From Tritrichomonas musculus (lineage: Eukaryota > Parabasalia > Tritrichomonadida > Tritrichomonadidae): a DNA stretch of 64,000 bases. The DNA lies in contig JAPFFF010000015.1 of the NCBI GenBank assembly GCA_039105265.1, forward strand, positions 1,054,001 through 1,118,000. The letters are read 5' to 3'. A program made the translations under genes and the position numbers. Positions 28,974 through 38,563 of this stretch are shown in pieces. The notes beneath the pieces are model-generated. The model was not told where the DNA came from, ran no database searches, and worked only from the letters and a program-made list of their open reading frames with translations. Positions within the stretch are counted from its first letter, which is position 1; each line of letters begins with the position of its first letter.

Positions 28974-30989
28974 TTATTTCACCTCAAAGTAATTCTTAAT
29001 AAACTCATCAATCAATGAAAGGAGCTCAAGAGATGGCGCTTTGAACATTACACTTGTTTCATTTTCAACACTAATAGCTTCAAAAGAAATCGAATGTAAA
29101 TCCGGCGTCATCAAATTTGTCTGAATACCTTTTTTCTTATCTAGAGGATGCGAATGTTTTCCAAAAACAATATTTTTAATTTTTTCTTCAAATTTATCAA
29201 ATGGAATAGGCAATACTCTTCGAGATTCCTCACTTTCTTCATTCATGGACGGATCAACTTCTTTTTCAATTGGAGATAAAAACATATCAATTGTTAATGG
29301 TAAATAATTCATTATGCATCTGACTGGTTCTCCTTTGGCTGTTGTGTAAGAACATGACATTGCTAAATTACAATTTCCAGCTTTAACGGGTCTCATTTCA
29401 AAGCTTACCTGTGCTGTATCAGTCATCAAAGGGATAGAAGCAGTAACAGGATCACTAAAATATTCTTTGTTTGATAATGTGAAAGTAATTCCATATATGG
29501 TACTTGGTGCATCATCACCAGTAGGTTTGTATTTAATTGTTAATTTAATATTTGTAATCGATATATTTGAAGAACTAACTTCTTGCTCTATTACTAAAAA
29601 CTGCGGTTCATTGATTTCTCTTAATTGTTGGAAATTTTCAATATTTTCTGAATTTGCAGTATAACTTGATTTACCAATTGCCTCTTTTACTGATGATCCA
29701 ACAGATTTTGTTGATAAAAGAGAATCAAGTTTACCAATAGCATATGCGCTTTCAATTGAACCAATATTTGAACATGAATTTTTCAATAATGGTGCAAGTT
29801 CAACAGCATTATTTTCATTAACTTGATTGACTGCTGCTAAAGTTGGTGAACCAGAGCTAAGAATGGCTTTTGCAGTGATTAATCTTTCAGGGAAACGCTG
29901 CAAAAAACATCGAAGAGTATTTTGAACATTCAATGGCTGTTTGCTATACAAGTGCAGCCAATATTTATCAAAAGAAGGCGTAGATTCGAAATAATTCCTA
30001 TAAAAAGAAAATAAATCTTCTGGACCAAATCGTGAAGCTATTGAGAAAACAGCTATAACAATTGAACTATCGGGGGTTTGGTGTATAAAATCGGCAAGAA
30101 TTGCGTTTTTTTCGATAGATTGAATACTAGAAGGAAGAAGAAGACTCTTAGCTGCAATTAATTCGTTATTATCAAAAGGTGTAAAAAGTGAACCACCATC
30201 AAATTCATAGGCATCTTTAAAACTAAGTAAAACAGATTGAACACCAAATTGGGATAATGGAGAATTAAGTAAAGATAAAGCTGTTTCTTTTGGAACAAGC
30301 TTTTTAAGCATCGCAGTATGAAGTAAAAGAGGATCATTTGGAGTAGCTGGGAAAGGAGGAGAATACGTTGGGGAAAAGAAAGATGTTTCTATTGGGGACA
30401 AAGACCACCATCTTTTTTGAATATATTCTTCTATTTCAGGAGATTCTCCTTTCATTAAAAAAGCTAACTCTGGAAATGATGTTGGAATTAAAGTTGAATT
30501 TGCTGTTTCCATTACTTGTTCATATGTTAGATTAACACGTTCTGGAATTGCATAATATATTTCTAGAAGACATTGACTATAAACCGCTCGTAAATGCGGA
30601 GGATTGTCAGTATTGTTTAAATTATTATCTGTAGCGTTTTTATATAAAAATTCAACAAATTGTTCTATTCCTTGATTTTCACAATGAGCATTAAGCCAAA
30701 GCTTAGTTTGAGCTGTTACACCAATAACTTTAGAAGAAAGTTGATTTGAATTCATTAAACCAGTACACATCTGCTTAACACGCTCAAATATATTTTTACA
30801 TCCTGAGAAAAAATTGTATTCTTCAACAACAAAATTCAAAAAGTTTGGTGAATTTACATGATCAAGTTTATCAAGTTTTGCAAATCCTCTTTCGATAGAT
30901 TTTAAAAGATTTTCTGGTAAAACATCAGCAGAAATACTTGAGTTCATCTGCTCTATAATTTGATAGATTTTTTCATTGGTAATTGTCAT
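28974..30989 (-). CDS. AP5B1: Probable AP-5 complex beta subunit (adaptin)
   Basis: 671 residues with no membrane segment. The N-terminal 450 residues are alpha-solenoid-like, and the C-terminal part looks like an adaptin appendage: beta-rich, with SCSYTTAKGEPVRCIMNYLP followed by an L-x-x-x-M-F-L-x-P-I pattern. From memory this resembles the corresponding part of human AP5B1 (YTTPTGL...LPPLFVNFADLFLPFP). AP-5 is a late-endosomal adaptor without clathrin, patchily kept across eukaryotes. The protein is somewhat shorter than the human subunit (878). Other adaptin or coatomer large subunits are alternatives; the solenoid alone would not discriminate. A profile search against AP5B1 would settle it. 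Confidence 0.45.
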   Translation of the reverse strand: MTITNEKIYQIIEQMNSSISADVLPENLLKSIERGFAKLDKLDHVNSPNFLNFVVEEYNFFSGCKNIFERVKQMCTGLMNSNQLSSKVIGVTAQTKLWLNAHCENQGIEQFVEFLYKNATDNNLNNTDNPPHLRAVYSQCLLEIYYAIPERVNLTYEQVMETANSTLIPTSFPELAFLMKGESPEIEEYIQKRWWSLSPIETSFFSPTYSPPFPATPNDPLLLHTAMLKKLVPKETALSLLNSPLSQFGVQSVLLSFKDAYEFDGGSLFTPFDNNELIAAKSLLLPSSIQSIEKNAILADFIHQTPDSSIVIAVFSIASRFGPEDLFSFYRNYFESTPSFDKYWLHLYSKQPLNVQNTLRCFLQRFPERLITAKAILSSGSPTLAAVNQVNENNAVELAPLLKNSCSNIGSIESAYAIGKLDSLLSTKSVGSSVKEAIGKSSYTANSENIENFQQLREINEPQFLVIEQEVSSSNISITNIKLTIKYKPTGDDAPSTIYGITFTLSNKEYFSDPVTASIPLMTDTAQVSFEMRPVKAGNCNLAMSCSYTTAKGEPVRCIMNYLPLTIDMFLSPIEKEVDPSMNEESEESRRVLPIPFDKFEEKIKNIVFGKHSHPLDKKKGIQTNLMTPDLHSISFEAISVENETSVMFKAPSLELLSLIDEFIKNYFEVK

Positions 30990-31478
30990 TGAGATTTATA
31001 CTAAATATGAAGGTCAAATTTTGAACTGAATTGCTTTGAATATTTTTCTTAATCCAATACAAATTCAATTTATTGAACTCAAAATCATTATTACAGATCA
31101 TCATTTTTATGCAAATGCCAATACTAATTCACAATATCAAACTAATTAACAAAATATATTCCACATGAAAATCATATTAAATGAAATAAATTATGGCAAC
31201 TACAGTAATTTTTGTATTTTTTTCAAGCTTTTAATGCTTCTTTTTTATTTGTTTTTGAATGCATTATAATCGTTGATAAAAGAATATCTTATCTGAAGAC
31301 TTTCGAATAAATTTAATTTTAAATTCTGTGTAAACCAGCAATTTGAGATCCTTCTAGAATTCACAGACTTCTTGAAACTGATAATATCATCATTCTATAT
31401 TTATTTCTATTCAAGACTTCAACAATTAAAAATTTTGAATTATTATTGAAAAAGTTCCCATCGTTTCAAAATTTGCTG
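30990..31478. other. Divergent promoter region
   Basis: An AT-rich spacer between the minus-strand adaptin gene and the plus-strand TBC gene, so it should hold both promoters. No ORF or repeat was recognised. TTTCAAAATTTGCTG just before 31479 may be the initiator for the TBC gene. Confidence 0.4.
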
Positions 31479-33125
31479 ATGACACTTCAAAGTGATACAA
31501 ATCTCCGCATTCAGATTATAGTTGATGATAATACCTCTCAACAAGGCTTAATTAAACTTCAAACACAGAATGGAAATATAGTTCTTTCTTTTTATCCTGA
31601 AATTGAAACAAATCCGAATAACCCACGTGCAAAAAGAATATCGCAAGTACCCGATTATGTATTCCATCTTTGCGATTATACCATGCTACGCATTAACCCC
31701 AATGATAAACTATCATTCACTTTAGAATCACCAAGATCAAAAGTATTATTTATCTTTTCAAATGAACAGGATGTTATTTACTTATTACGTTTTATTACAA
31801 CTCATGTTAAAATACTTCAGACTGATATTAATCCGTATATATATCTCTTTTTACCATATGATGTTTATTCTGATTCTTCAGTTTTAGATAACTGTTCTGA
31901 AAAAACATTAGAATCAAAAAAAGATGATGAAAAAATCGATTTTATTAATGAAAATAGTAATTCAATTCAATCAAATCGTGCGTACTTTGAGGATTTGATT
32001 ACAGATCATCCTTTTTCCTCAACAATATTACCACCACTCAAACCACATGCATGCTACTCCATTTTGAAAACTTCACATTTTCCAGATTTATTGTTTATAG
32101 ATGATTTCAAAGATTCACAAATTGAGAGCCATTCTTTTACAATTGAAGATTTTGAAAAACTCTTTGATGAAGAAGGAAAATTATCATCAAACGAGTTCCC
32201 TTTTATTTTATACAATAAGCAAATTGAAAAAAAATTGCTTTCTGAAGTTTTGGAGTATTTACTTTTCCCATCTTTTGCAACAATGACACCATTAGAAAGG
32301 AAAGAATATAAAAAACAAAATCTTGAATCTTTTCTTCAATGCAAAAAAATTTGGAAGTCAACGTCATTATCTCAATGGAAGTATTTCACTGAATTAAGAC
32401 TTTTGGTTCAAAATATTGAAGACGATTTAGATAGACATAAATCACTTTTTGCAGCCTTCGAGCATCCTAAATGCGTACAAAAAATTGCTTTTGAAATATT
32501 ATTAACTTTATCTTATTGGAAATGGGATACAGACTTATATGTTGATGGACTCGTCACTTTTTTATTGCCAATTTTAAATAGTTTTATTAAGGATGCTTTA
32601 ATTGATTTTGCAATTACATATAAAGATGAAAAAGTTTCAATTGATGAAATTGAATCTGAAATTTTCTGGTGCTTTTCTAATTTTTATGATCAAAATAATT
32701 TAAATGATTCTATTCACACAGAAAAGCAACCAATTTTAAGATCTCTTTTTAATAGTGCAGGGGACACATTAAACTCAGAATTTCCAGATATTCGCTCGAT
32801 TCTTGATCAAAAGCATGCTTTTTCACTTGATTTTATGATAAATGATTTTCGTTTATGGTTTACAAATTGCTTCCAGAATATTGATGATGTTCAAAGACTT
32901 TGGATATCATGCTTATCTTTTTCTGATACATATCAATTTTTTCAACATTTTTTAATAGCGATAATATACTCATTAGCCCCAAATATCTCTCAATTTTGCG
33001 TTTTATCAAGTAAAGAGTTTGAAGTTGAATTTCATAAGTTAAAGACGCAGAAATTCAACTTGAATCTATTTTTGCATAACGCACTTGTACTTAAAAAGAA
33101 TATTACAATACCTTCCGAACAATAA
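31479..33125 (+). CDS. TBC-domain RabGAP-like protein
   Basis: About 548 residues from ATG 31479 (the frame is open 11 codons upstream but without an ATG). The N-terminal 150 residues contain a PH/GRAM-like strand pattern (KLSFTLESPRSKVLFIFSNEQDVIYLLRFI). The middle and C-terminus match the TBC layout: LSQWKYF, then IEDDLDRH at about 313-320 with the arginine finger of the IxxDxxR motif, then DLYVDGL at about 351-357, where the usual YxQG is found with Asp in place of Gln, and a later EIFWCFSNF helix. TBC proteins switch off Rab GTPases in membrane traffic. Loss of the glutamine finger suggests altered or absent GAP activity. Closest in layout to TBC1D15/17-type proteins. The stop is followed by AA, giving UAAA. 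Confidence 0.7.
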   Translation: MTLQSDTNLRIQIIVDDNTSQQGLIKLQTQNGNIVLSFYPEIETNPNNPRAKRISQVPDYVFHLCDYTMLRINPNDKLSFTLESPRSKVLFIFSNEQDVIYLLRFITTHVKILQTDINPYIYLFLPYDVYSDSSVLDNCSEKTLESKKDDEKIDFINENSNSIQSNRAYFEDLITDHPFSSTILPPLKPHACYSILKTSHFPDLLFIDDFKDSQIESHSFTIEDFEKLFDEEGKLSSNEFPFILYNKQIEKKLLSEVLEYLLFPSFATMTPLERKEYKKQNLESFLQCKKIWKSTSLSQWKYFTELRLLVQNIEDDLDRHKSLFAAFEHPKCVQKIAFEILLTLSYWKWDTDLYVDGLVTFLLPILNSFIKDALIDFAITYKDEKVSIDEIESEIFWCFSNFYDQNNLNDSIHTEKQPILRSLFNSAGDTLNSEFPDIRSILDQKHAFSLDFMINDFRLWFTNCFQNIDDVQRLWISCLSFSDTYQFFQHFLIAIIYSLAPNISQFCVLSSKEFEVEFHKLKTQKFNLNLFLHNALVLKKNITIPSEQ

Positions 33126-33505
33126 ATATAAATTTTGTTTTTTAATAAAAAAGAGTTTTTTGAAAAAAAAAAAAAGAAATTTTAATCAAGAAAAAATATT
33201 TTTAATTGAAACATAACTCTTTTTAAATGAATTTCTTTTGGCTTTGCAGTAATAAGTGTCACAAAGTTAAATTCCTTATTAAAACGGCCAAATAGTTAAC
33301 CGTTATTTTCGCTTATTAACCAAGAAATTATAACAATAATAATTTTAAAAAAAACAATCTCTTTCCAAACATATGGCTGCTAAATCTGGGAAGAATAAAC
33401 ATGACCATCAGGATAAATTTCTTTCAAGGATATATGCATTGATACCATTTATTTTTATTAATTGAAAATGATTTCTAATAAAAAAAATAATTATTTTAAT
33501 CTTCT
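33126..33505. other. Spacer with a possible 30-residue ORF
   Basis: Mostly A/T runs. At 33373-33465 an ATG opens a frame MAAKSGKNKHDHQDKF ending in a hydrophobic stretch (IYALIPFIFIN). Its codon use is plausible and its layout fits a tiny tail-anchored peptide, but there is no further support, and chance is a fair explanation. Confidence 0.3.
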
Positions 33506-34196
33506 TTATGAAGAATAGGCATATTCAGAATTTGTTTCACTTGAGTATCCTTCGGATGAACCATAATAATCATAACTATAATCAGAAGAATAACTGTAAT
33601 CAGAATAATCATAATCAGCATCTTTGCCTTTATTTTGTGATTTCTTTTTCGAATGCTTCTTTCGGTCTTTATGGCTATGGTGCCTATGAGATTTAAGACC
33701 ATGCCTTATTGATGATTCATCTTTATCATCATCATTACCTTTTTCAGCAGAATTATTATCAGGAAATGTTTTTCTAAATGATCTAGGTGGAGCTGGACCT
33801 GACTTTGATTCTTCTCTGTCCTTTTGCGCTCTTTCCTTAGACGTTTCTTTATATCTGGAATTAGAAAAAATAAAACTACATCTCTACTAACTCATCAGGT
33901 GGAAACTGTGATATTTCTGCTCTGAGAAATCTATCATCAAGTTGCGCACCATCAAGATATTCGGCTGCTAATGAAGCACCTTCTCGCGTTTCAAATTCGA
34001 TGAATGCAAATCCTCGTGACTTACCATTTGCGTTTCGTGCCAAATCAACTCGAAAACATCTTCCAAATTGACGTAACATTAACATAACATCTTGAGCCTT
34101 GTAATGGAATGGTATATTGGAAACAAATACTATCCTTTCTCTCCACGAGTAAAAACGATCTTTGCGCGAAGTATCTCGATAAGTTCTATTCGACAT
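33506..34196 (-). CDS. RRM RNA-binding protein with charged Tyr/Ser-rich tail, one 25-nt intron
   Basis: Exon 1 (34196 down to 33880) encodes a single RRM: RNP2 IVFVSNI and RNP1 KSRGFAFIEF, ending YLDGAQLDDRFLRAEI. Without splicing the frame stops at DELVEM. Removing 33855-33879 joins it in frame to a tail of about 115 residues (from YKETSKERAQ through HRHHSHKDRKKHSKKKSQNK to GYSSETNSEYAYSS), giving about 221 residues in all. LDDR after the RRM recalls the cap-binding protein CBP20, while the basic, Ser-rich tail recalls RNPS1/SR splicing factors; either is possible. It would act in the nucleus in mRNA processing. SF3B3 lies next door in divergent orientation, but co-regulation is not shown. 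Confidence 0.8.
33855..33879 (-). other. Probable 25-nt spliceosomal intron
   Basis: On the minus strand it begins GTAGTTTTATTT and ends CTAATTCCAG. Its removal restores a long open frame (115 codons) that runs to a stop codon at 33506-33508. The fused branch-acceptor CTAATTCCAG is like the trichomonad ACTAACACACAG, and the size is within the unusually short class of introns known from Trichomonas (about 23-28 nt). Confidence 0.8.
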
Positions 34197-34584
34197 CTTT
34201 TCTATATATTGACCAAATAATTATTCAATTTTTATAAAGTATTCTTAGAAAAAAAATCAAAATATCTAGATCAATTAAATAAATTGCTAACTAAAAGAAA
34301 TTGAATATTTTAAATAACAAAATATTATAATCTAAAAGTCAAATGAAATATTAAATTAAGATAATTTGAAATGGGAAATCATCAAAGATTGAATATTTAG
34401 AAAAAAACAAGTTAACAAACAAATTAATATTTGCAATATTGGCTTAGACTCATAATTTGATATGCTAAAATTAAAAAAAATTATGATTTTCTAATTAATT
34501 TGGCATCGACCATTTATTCATTCTTTTCTCAGAAAAAACTCATTCAATTTTTTTTTTTTTTTCTGATCCTAAGAATAGTTAAAA
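34197..34584. other. Divergent promoter region between RRM gene and SF3B3
   Basis: An AT-rich spacer of about 390 bp. No gene was recognised. A T run of about 15 ends near 34562, shortly before the SF3B3 start. Confidence 0.5.
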
Positions 34585-37500
34585 ATGATGTACTTTTACT
34601 CTCTAACTCTTCAGGAGCCGCAACATGTAATAGATGCGACTGCAGGAAATTTTACTGGAAAATTAATTCAAGATGGAGGAAATAATGACGAAATAGTTGT
34701 GAATTGTGGAACACAGTTATCATTATATCGACAAGTTACAACAACAAATGGTGATGAAATGACTAAAGTATTAACCAAACAAACATTTTGCCATGTGTAT
34801 TCAGTTAAGACATTAAGCTTTCCCGGAAGTACAATCGATTATTTAGTTATAACATCCGATTCTGGAAACATTACAATTATTGATCTTAAAGGAGAAAAAT
34901 TCCAAAAATTAATATGTGTACCTTTTGGACGAACTGGAATGAGAAGATTTGAGCCAGGTTATTATTTAAATATATCTCCATGTGGACGGGCAATATTTAC
35001 AGCCTCTCTTGAAAAATATAAAGTAGCTTGGGAAATAATTCAAACAGAAAATTTAGCTCCTCAACTCGGTCCACCAATTGATCTTCCACGTTCACATTGC
35101 TTTGTTTACTGCTCCGTTGCTTTAGATGTTGGATATGAATCTCCAGTTTTTGCTGTTATTGAACGTGTTTTTAAACCAGATAAAACACAACAAGAGCCAG
35201 TATTTGATCCCACAAAAGAAAAAAAATTGCTTGTTTTATACGAAGTCAGTCCTTCAATTCGAAGTATTGTACGTCGAGGAGAACATGCAATTAATTCATC
35301 AGCATCTCATTTGGTTGCAGTACCAGGCAAGCTTTTTGATTGTCCAGGCGGAGTATTAGTCTGCAGCACAGGAACTGTCCAATACTTTCCCAAATCTGGG
35401 GAAAGCGCGCTTATACCACTTCCAATGCGCCGTGGAAAAGACCTATCAATCATTTTGAAGAGTGCAACATTTGCAACTCAAGGAACATGGTTTGCATTTC
35501 TTCAAAACCAATACGGAGATATTTTTGTTGCAACGTCTAATGAAGATGAAGAAACGCAAGAAGAAAATCCAATAACAATTAAATACCTCGATACAGCTCC
35601 ATTAGCCAAATCAATGGTTATTTTACGACAAGGTGTTTTAGCTATTTTTGGTGAAAATTGTGAAAATCGTTTTTATTACATTCCAAGTATTGAAGGCTCT
35701 GATGAACTAGAATTTGATCCAAAATTGAGTCAAGAAGATGAGCACCCTCTTGAATTATTTGGTACTCACTCAAATATGAATAACTTGGTGAAAATGGCAA
35801 TTGTTCCTTCTATATACGGAAGCATTTCAGGCGATATCATTACACTTCATGGAAAAGGCCCCAATTCATGCTTAAAATTTACAAGAAAAGGTATATCAAT
35901 CGAACAAATATACAAAGAAAAACTGGGAGGGCATAATACAGCAATTCATACTATTAAAAAATTCCCAACTGATGAGTTTGATTCTTTTGTGTTTATAACT
36001 ATGATCAATCAAACAAAAGTTTTATTAGTGACAAAAGATGGACAAATTACAGGTGAATTTGACAACTCGCTTTTTATAACAAATCACGAAACTTTAGATG
36101 TTTTCCAATTATCTGATTTGACTTCTTTCTCAACTGTTCAAATTCATTCAAAAGGTCTTCGTGTTATTACAGCTGACTGGGTTTCACAAAAGAATTGGTC
36201 TCGCGAAGATTATCATGGATCCATTGTTGCATGTACTTCAAATAAAACTCAGATTGTTGTTGCTTATGACGATAAAGTCATCACTCTTTTTGAAGCAAAT
36301 GAATTTTGCCATCCAACTGAAAGATCATCAATGAGAATGGATAGTATTGAAGGCACAATAACTGCTCTCGCTTTACCACAACCACCTGAAGGAATTCGAG
36401 CTGCAAAATGGCTTGCTGTTGCTAGTGATACAATGACTGTATTCATCATTTCATTGGGTGGTTATACCAGCGAATCTACAGAGAAAAACGATGATGACAT
36501 GCTCAGCATTAACCAAGTTTGGAAAGTTACAGCTCGAAAAGTGGTACAGGACCCAATTTCATCACTTTCATTCTTGCATGTTTCAGGAATTGGTCATATT
36601 TTACATATTGGCCATTCAAATGGCGTTTTACAACGTGCTTTTCTTGATGATAATGAAGGTCTTATTGAAAATCCACAAATGCGATTTCTTGGACACTCTC
36701 CTGTAGCTTTTTCCAGGATCAACATACAAGGTCAAAGTTGTTTATTAGCCAATTCTGCATCACCTTATTTAATTCGTGGATTGACTGTGACTCAGTTTGC
36801 TGCACCAACATTTGATGCAATTACCCAAATTTATGCATCTTTTTGTCCAGATGGTGGCTTTATTGGCATTACTGGAGATAACGATTTAGCCATATTTGAA
36901 ATCAATGATATTAGCTCATCAATGTCGTCAACAACATTACCACTTCCAATGACGCCTCGGCTAATCATTCATATTCCTAATACTAAAACCGTTTTTCTAG
37001 CATGTAGTGATATACTCGAAGATAGTATTTGGCATACAGTATTCTTTATTTATGATTATTCTACCAACCAATTATTTCATTTTCAATCAACAAATGGAAA
37101 TGAAAATGATAATAGTAATGGCACTGAAAATAATAACAACGATAATGAATATGAACTTGGATATTGTGTTACTTCTGGAACTTTTGTTCCATCAACTAAT
37201 GAAATTTGTGTTGGTCTTGCAAGTAACTTAAGATTTAATCCTCGTTCTTCTACTGGGGGAAGAATCATATTAATCAATCCGGCTACATCCGTAATACATC
37301 ATATTACAGAAATTGACGATATTCCAGGAGCTCTTGGCATCTTTGATGAGAACATCATTTGTGGAATTGGAAAGATAATCCGTGTTTATAAAATCGGAAT
37401 GAAGCAATTACTGAGGCATTGTGAATCACGAACGATGCCTTTCTTTATTTCATTTGTATCAAGCGATGGTCTTCGTATCGTTGTTGGAGATATGGCAGAA

Positions 37501-38115
37501 TCTTATCATTTCCTGAAATTTGATCGCCAAAATTCAATTATGACTCCTTTCTGCGATGACGCAACTCCTCGATTTCCATTATCATCGATTCTATTGGATC
37601 ATTCAACAGTAGCAAGTGGTGATCGTTTTGGTAATTTTACAGTACTACGAGTACCTACTGAAGTATCTGATGAAGCTGAAATTGATCCAAGTGGAGTTGG
37701 AATGATTTGGGAACATCGTGACTTTAGCGGTGCACCAAACAAATTTGATATTGCAGCAAGTTTTCATGTTGGTGACCCAATTACTGCAATGCAATTATCA
37801 GATAGCCGCCAATGCATTATATATGCAACAGTTGGTGGAATGATTGGAGCAATGGTTCCCCTCTCTAAAGATTCAGAGGCTTCTATTCTTAAGAAACTTG
37901 AACGTGAAATGAGAAAGAAAGAAGAAACTTTATGTGGAAGAGTCCATGAATTGTATCGCTCTTATTATACTCCTTTAACTAATGTTACTGATGGTGACCT
38001 TCTTAAAAGATATATGGAATTAAGCGATACAGAACAGAGAGAAATTGCAAACTCTATGAAGTGCACTCCATTCGACATTTCCCGTTTGCTTGTGTTTATT
38101 GATTCTTTAGTGTAA
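34585..38115 (+). CDS. SF3B3: Splicing factor 3B subunit 3 (SAP130/Rse1)
   Basis: 1,176 residues, the length expected for SF3B3 (about 1,217 in human). This is the triple beta-propeller scaffold of the U2 snRNP SF3b complex. The N-terminus MMYFYSLTLQEPQHVIDATAGNF parallels the family start MFLYNLTLQ...GNFSG, and FGRTGMRRFEPGYYLNISPCGRA matches the conserved F-G-x-S-G-x-R-R-x-x-P-G-x-x-L-x-x-x-P-x-G-R-A block. The C-terminus has the characteristic HELYRSYYTPLTNVTDGDLL followed by a helical bundle. DDB1 and CPSF160 share the fold, but these blocks are SF3B3-like. Its presence agrees with a working spliceosome removing the short introns seen in this window. The stop is followed by AA (UAAA). Confidence 0.92.
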   Translation: MMYFYSLTLQEPQHVIDATAGNFTGKLIQDGGNNDEIVVNCGTQLSLYRQVTTTNGDEMTKVLTKQTFCHVYSVKTLSFPGSTIDYLVITSDSGNITIIDLKGEKFQKLICVPFGRTGMRRFEPGYYLNISPCGRAIFTASLEKYKVAWEIIQTENLAPQLGPPIDLPRSHCFVYCSVALDVGYESPVFAVIERVFKPDKTQQEPVFDPTKEKKLLVLYEVSPSIRSIVRRGEHAINSSASHLVAVPGKLFDCPGGVLVCSTGTVQYFPKSGESALIPLPMRRGKDLSIILKSATFATQGTWFAFLQNQYGDIFVATSNEDEETQEENPITIKYLDTAPLAKSMVILRQGVLAIFGENCENRFYYIPSIEGSDELEFDPKLSQEDEHPLELFGTHSNMNNLVKMAIVPSIYGSISGDIITLHGKGPNSCLKFTRKGISIEQIYKEKLGGHNTAIHTIKKFPTDEFDSFVFITMINQTKVLLVTKDGQITGEFDNSLFITNHETLDVFQLSDLTSFSTVQIHSKGLRVITADWVSQKNWSREDYHGSIVACTSNKTQIVVAYDDKVITLFEANEFCHPTERSSMRMDSIEGTITALALPQPPEGIRAAKWLAVASDTMTVFIISLGGYTSESTEKNDDDMLSINQVWKVTARKVVQDPISSLSFLHVSGIGHILHIGHSNGVLQRAFLDDNEGLIENPQMRFLGHSPVAFSRINIQGQSCLLANSASPYLIRGLTVTQFAAPTFDAITQIYASFCPDGGFIGITGDNDLAIFEINDISSSMSSTTLPLPMTPRLIIHIPNTKTVFLACSDILEDSIWHTVFFIYDYSTNQLFHFQSTNGNENDNSNGTENNNNDNEYELGYCVTSGTFVPSTNEICVGLASNLRFNPRSSTGGRIILINPATSVIHHITEIDDIPGALGIFDENIICGIGKIIRVYKIGMKQLLRHCESRTMPFFISFVSSDGLRIVVGDMAESYHFLKFDRQNSIMTPFCDDATPRFPLSSILLDHSTVASGDRFGNFTVLRVPTEVSDEAEIDPSGVGMIWEHRDFSGAPNKFDIAASFHVGDPITAMQLSDSRQCIIYATVGGMIGAMVPLSKDSEASILKKLEREMRKKEETLCGRVHELYRSYYTPLTNVTDGDLLKRYMELSDTEQREIANSMKCTPFDISRLLVFIDSLV

Positions 38116-38563
38116 ATTAATATTTTTGTTTTATATTATTATAATAAAAAAAAATGTTTCTACTTTTTAAAGAATTACTTTTTTATTTAAATTTCTTTTT
38201 GACAGTCATCAACATTGGAAATCTAATATGTTTTCTAAACAAATCTTCCTTTATATCAAGGTTTTCTTCACTAAGATAAAACAAATTGTGAAATATGATC
38301 AATTTATTTTCCCGCAATGAGAAATTAATTAAATCATTAAATTTTTAAAAATATTTTATTATTATGAATATTGATATATTTATAAAACTATAAATATAAT
38401 TAGATTAAGTTTAGAAATCATTATTTACAATGATTTTTATATGTTTAACTTAAAGATAAGAATATATAATATATAATATAATAAATATTGAAAAAATTCA
38501 AATAAATCACAAAAAGTTTCGTATATCATTTTTTGTTAATAATAACGATTTTTTATAGGATTA
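38116..38563. other. AT-rich intergenic region
   Basis: No ORF or RNA gene was recognised. It contains short TATA-type dinucleotide-rich stretches near 38461-38485 upstream of the next ankyrin gene. Confidence 0.5.
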
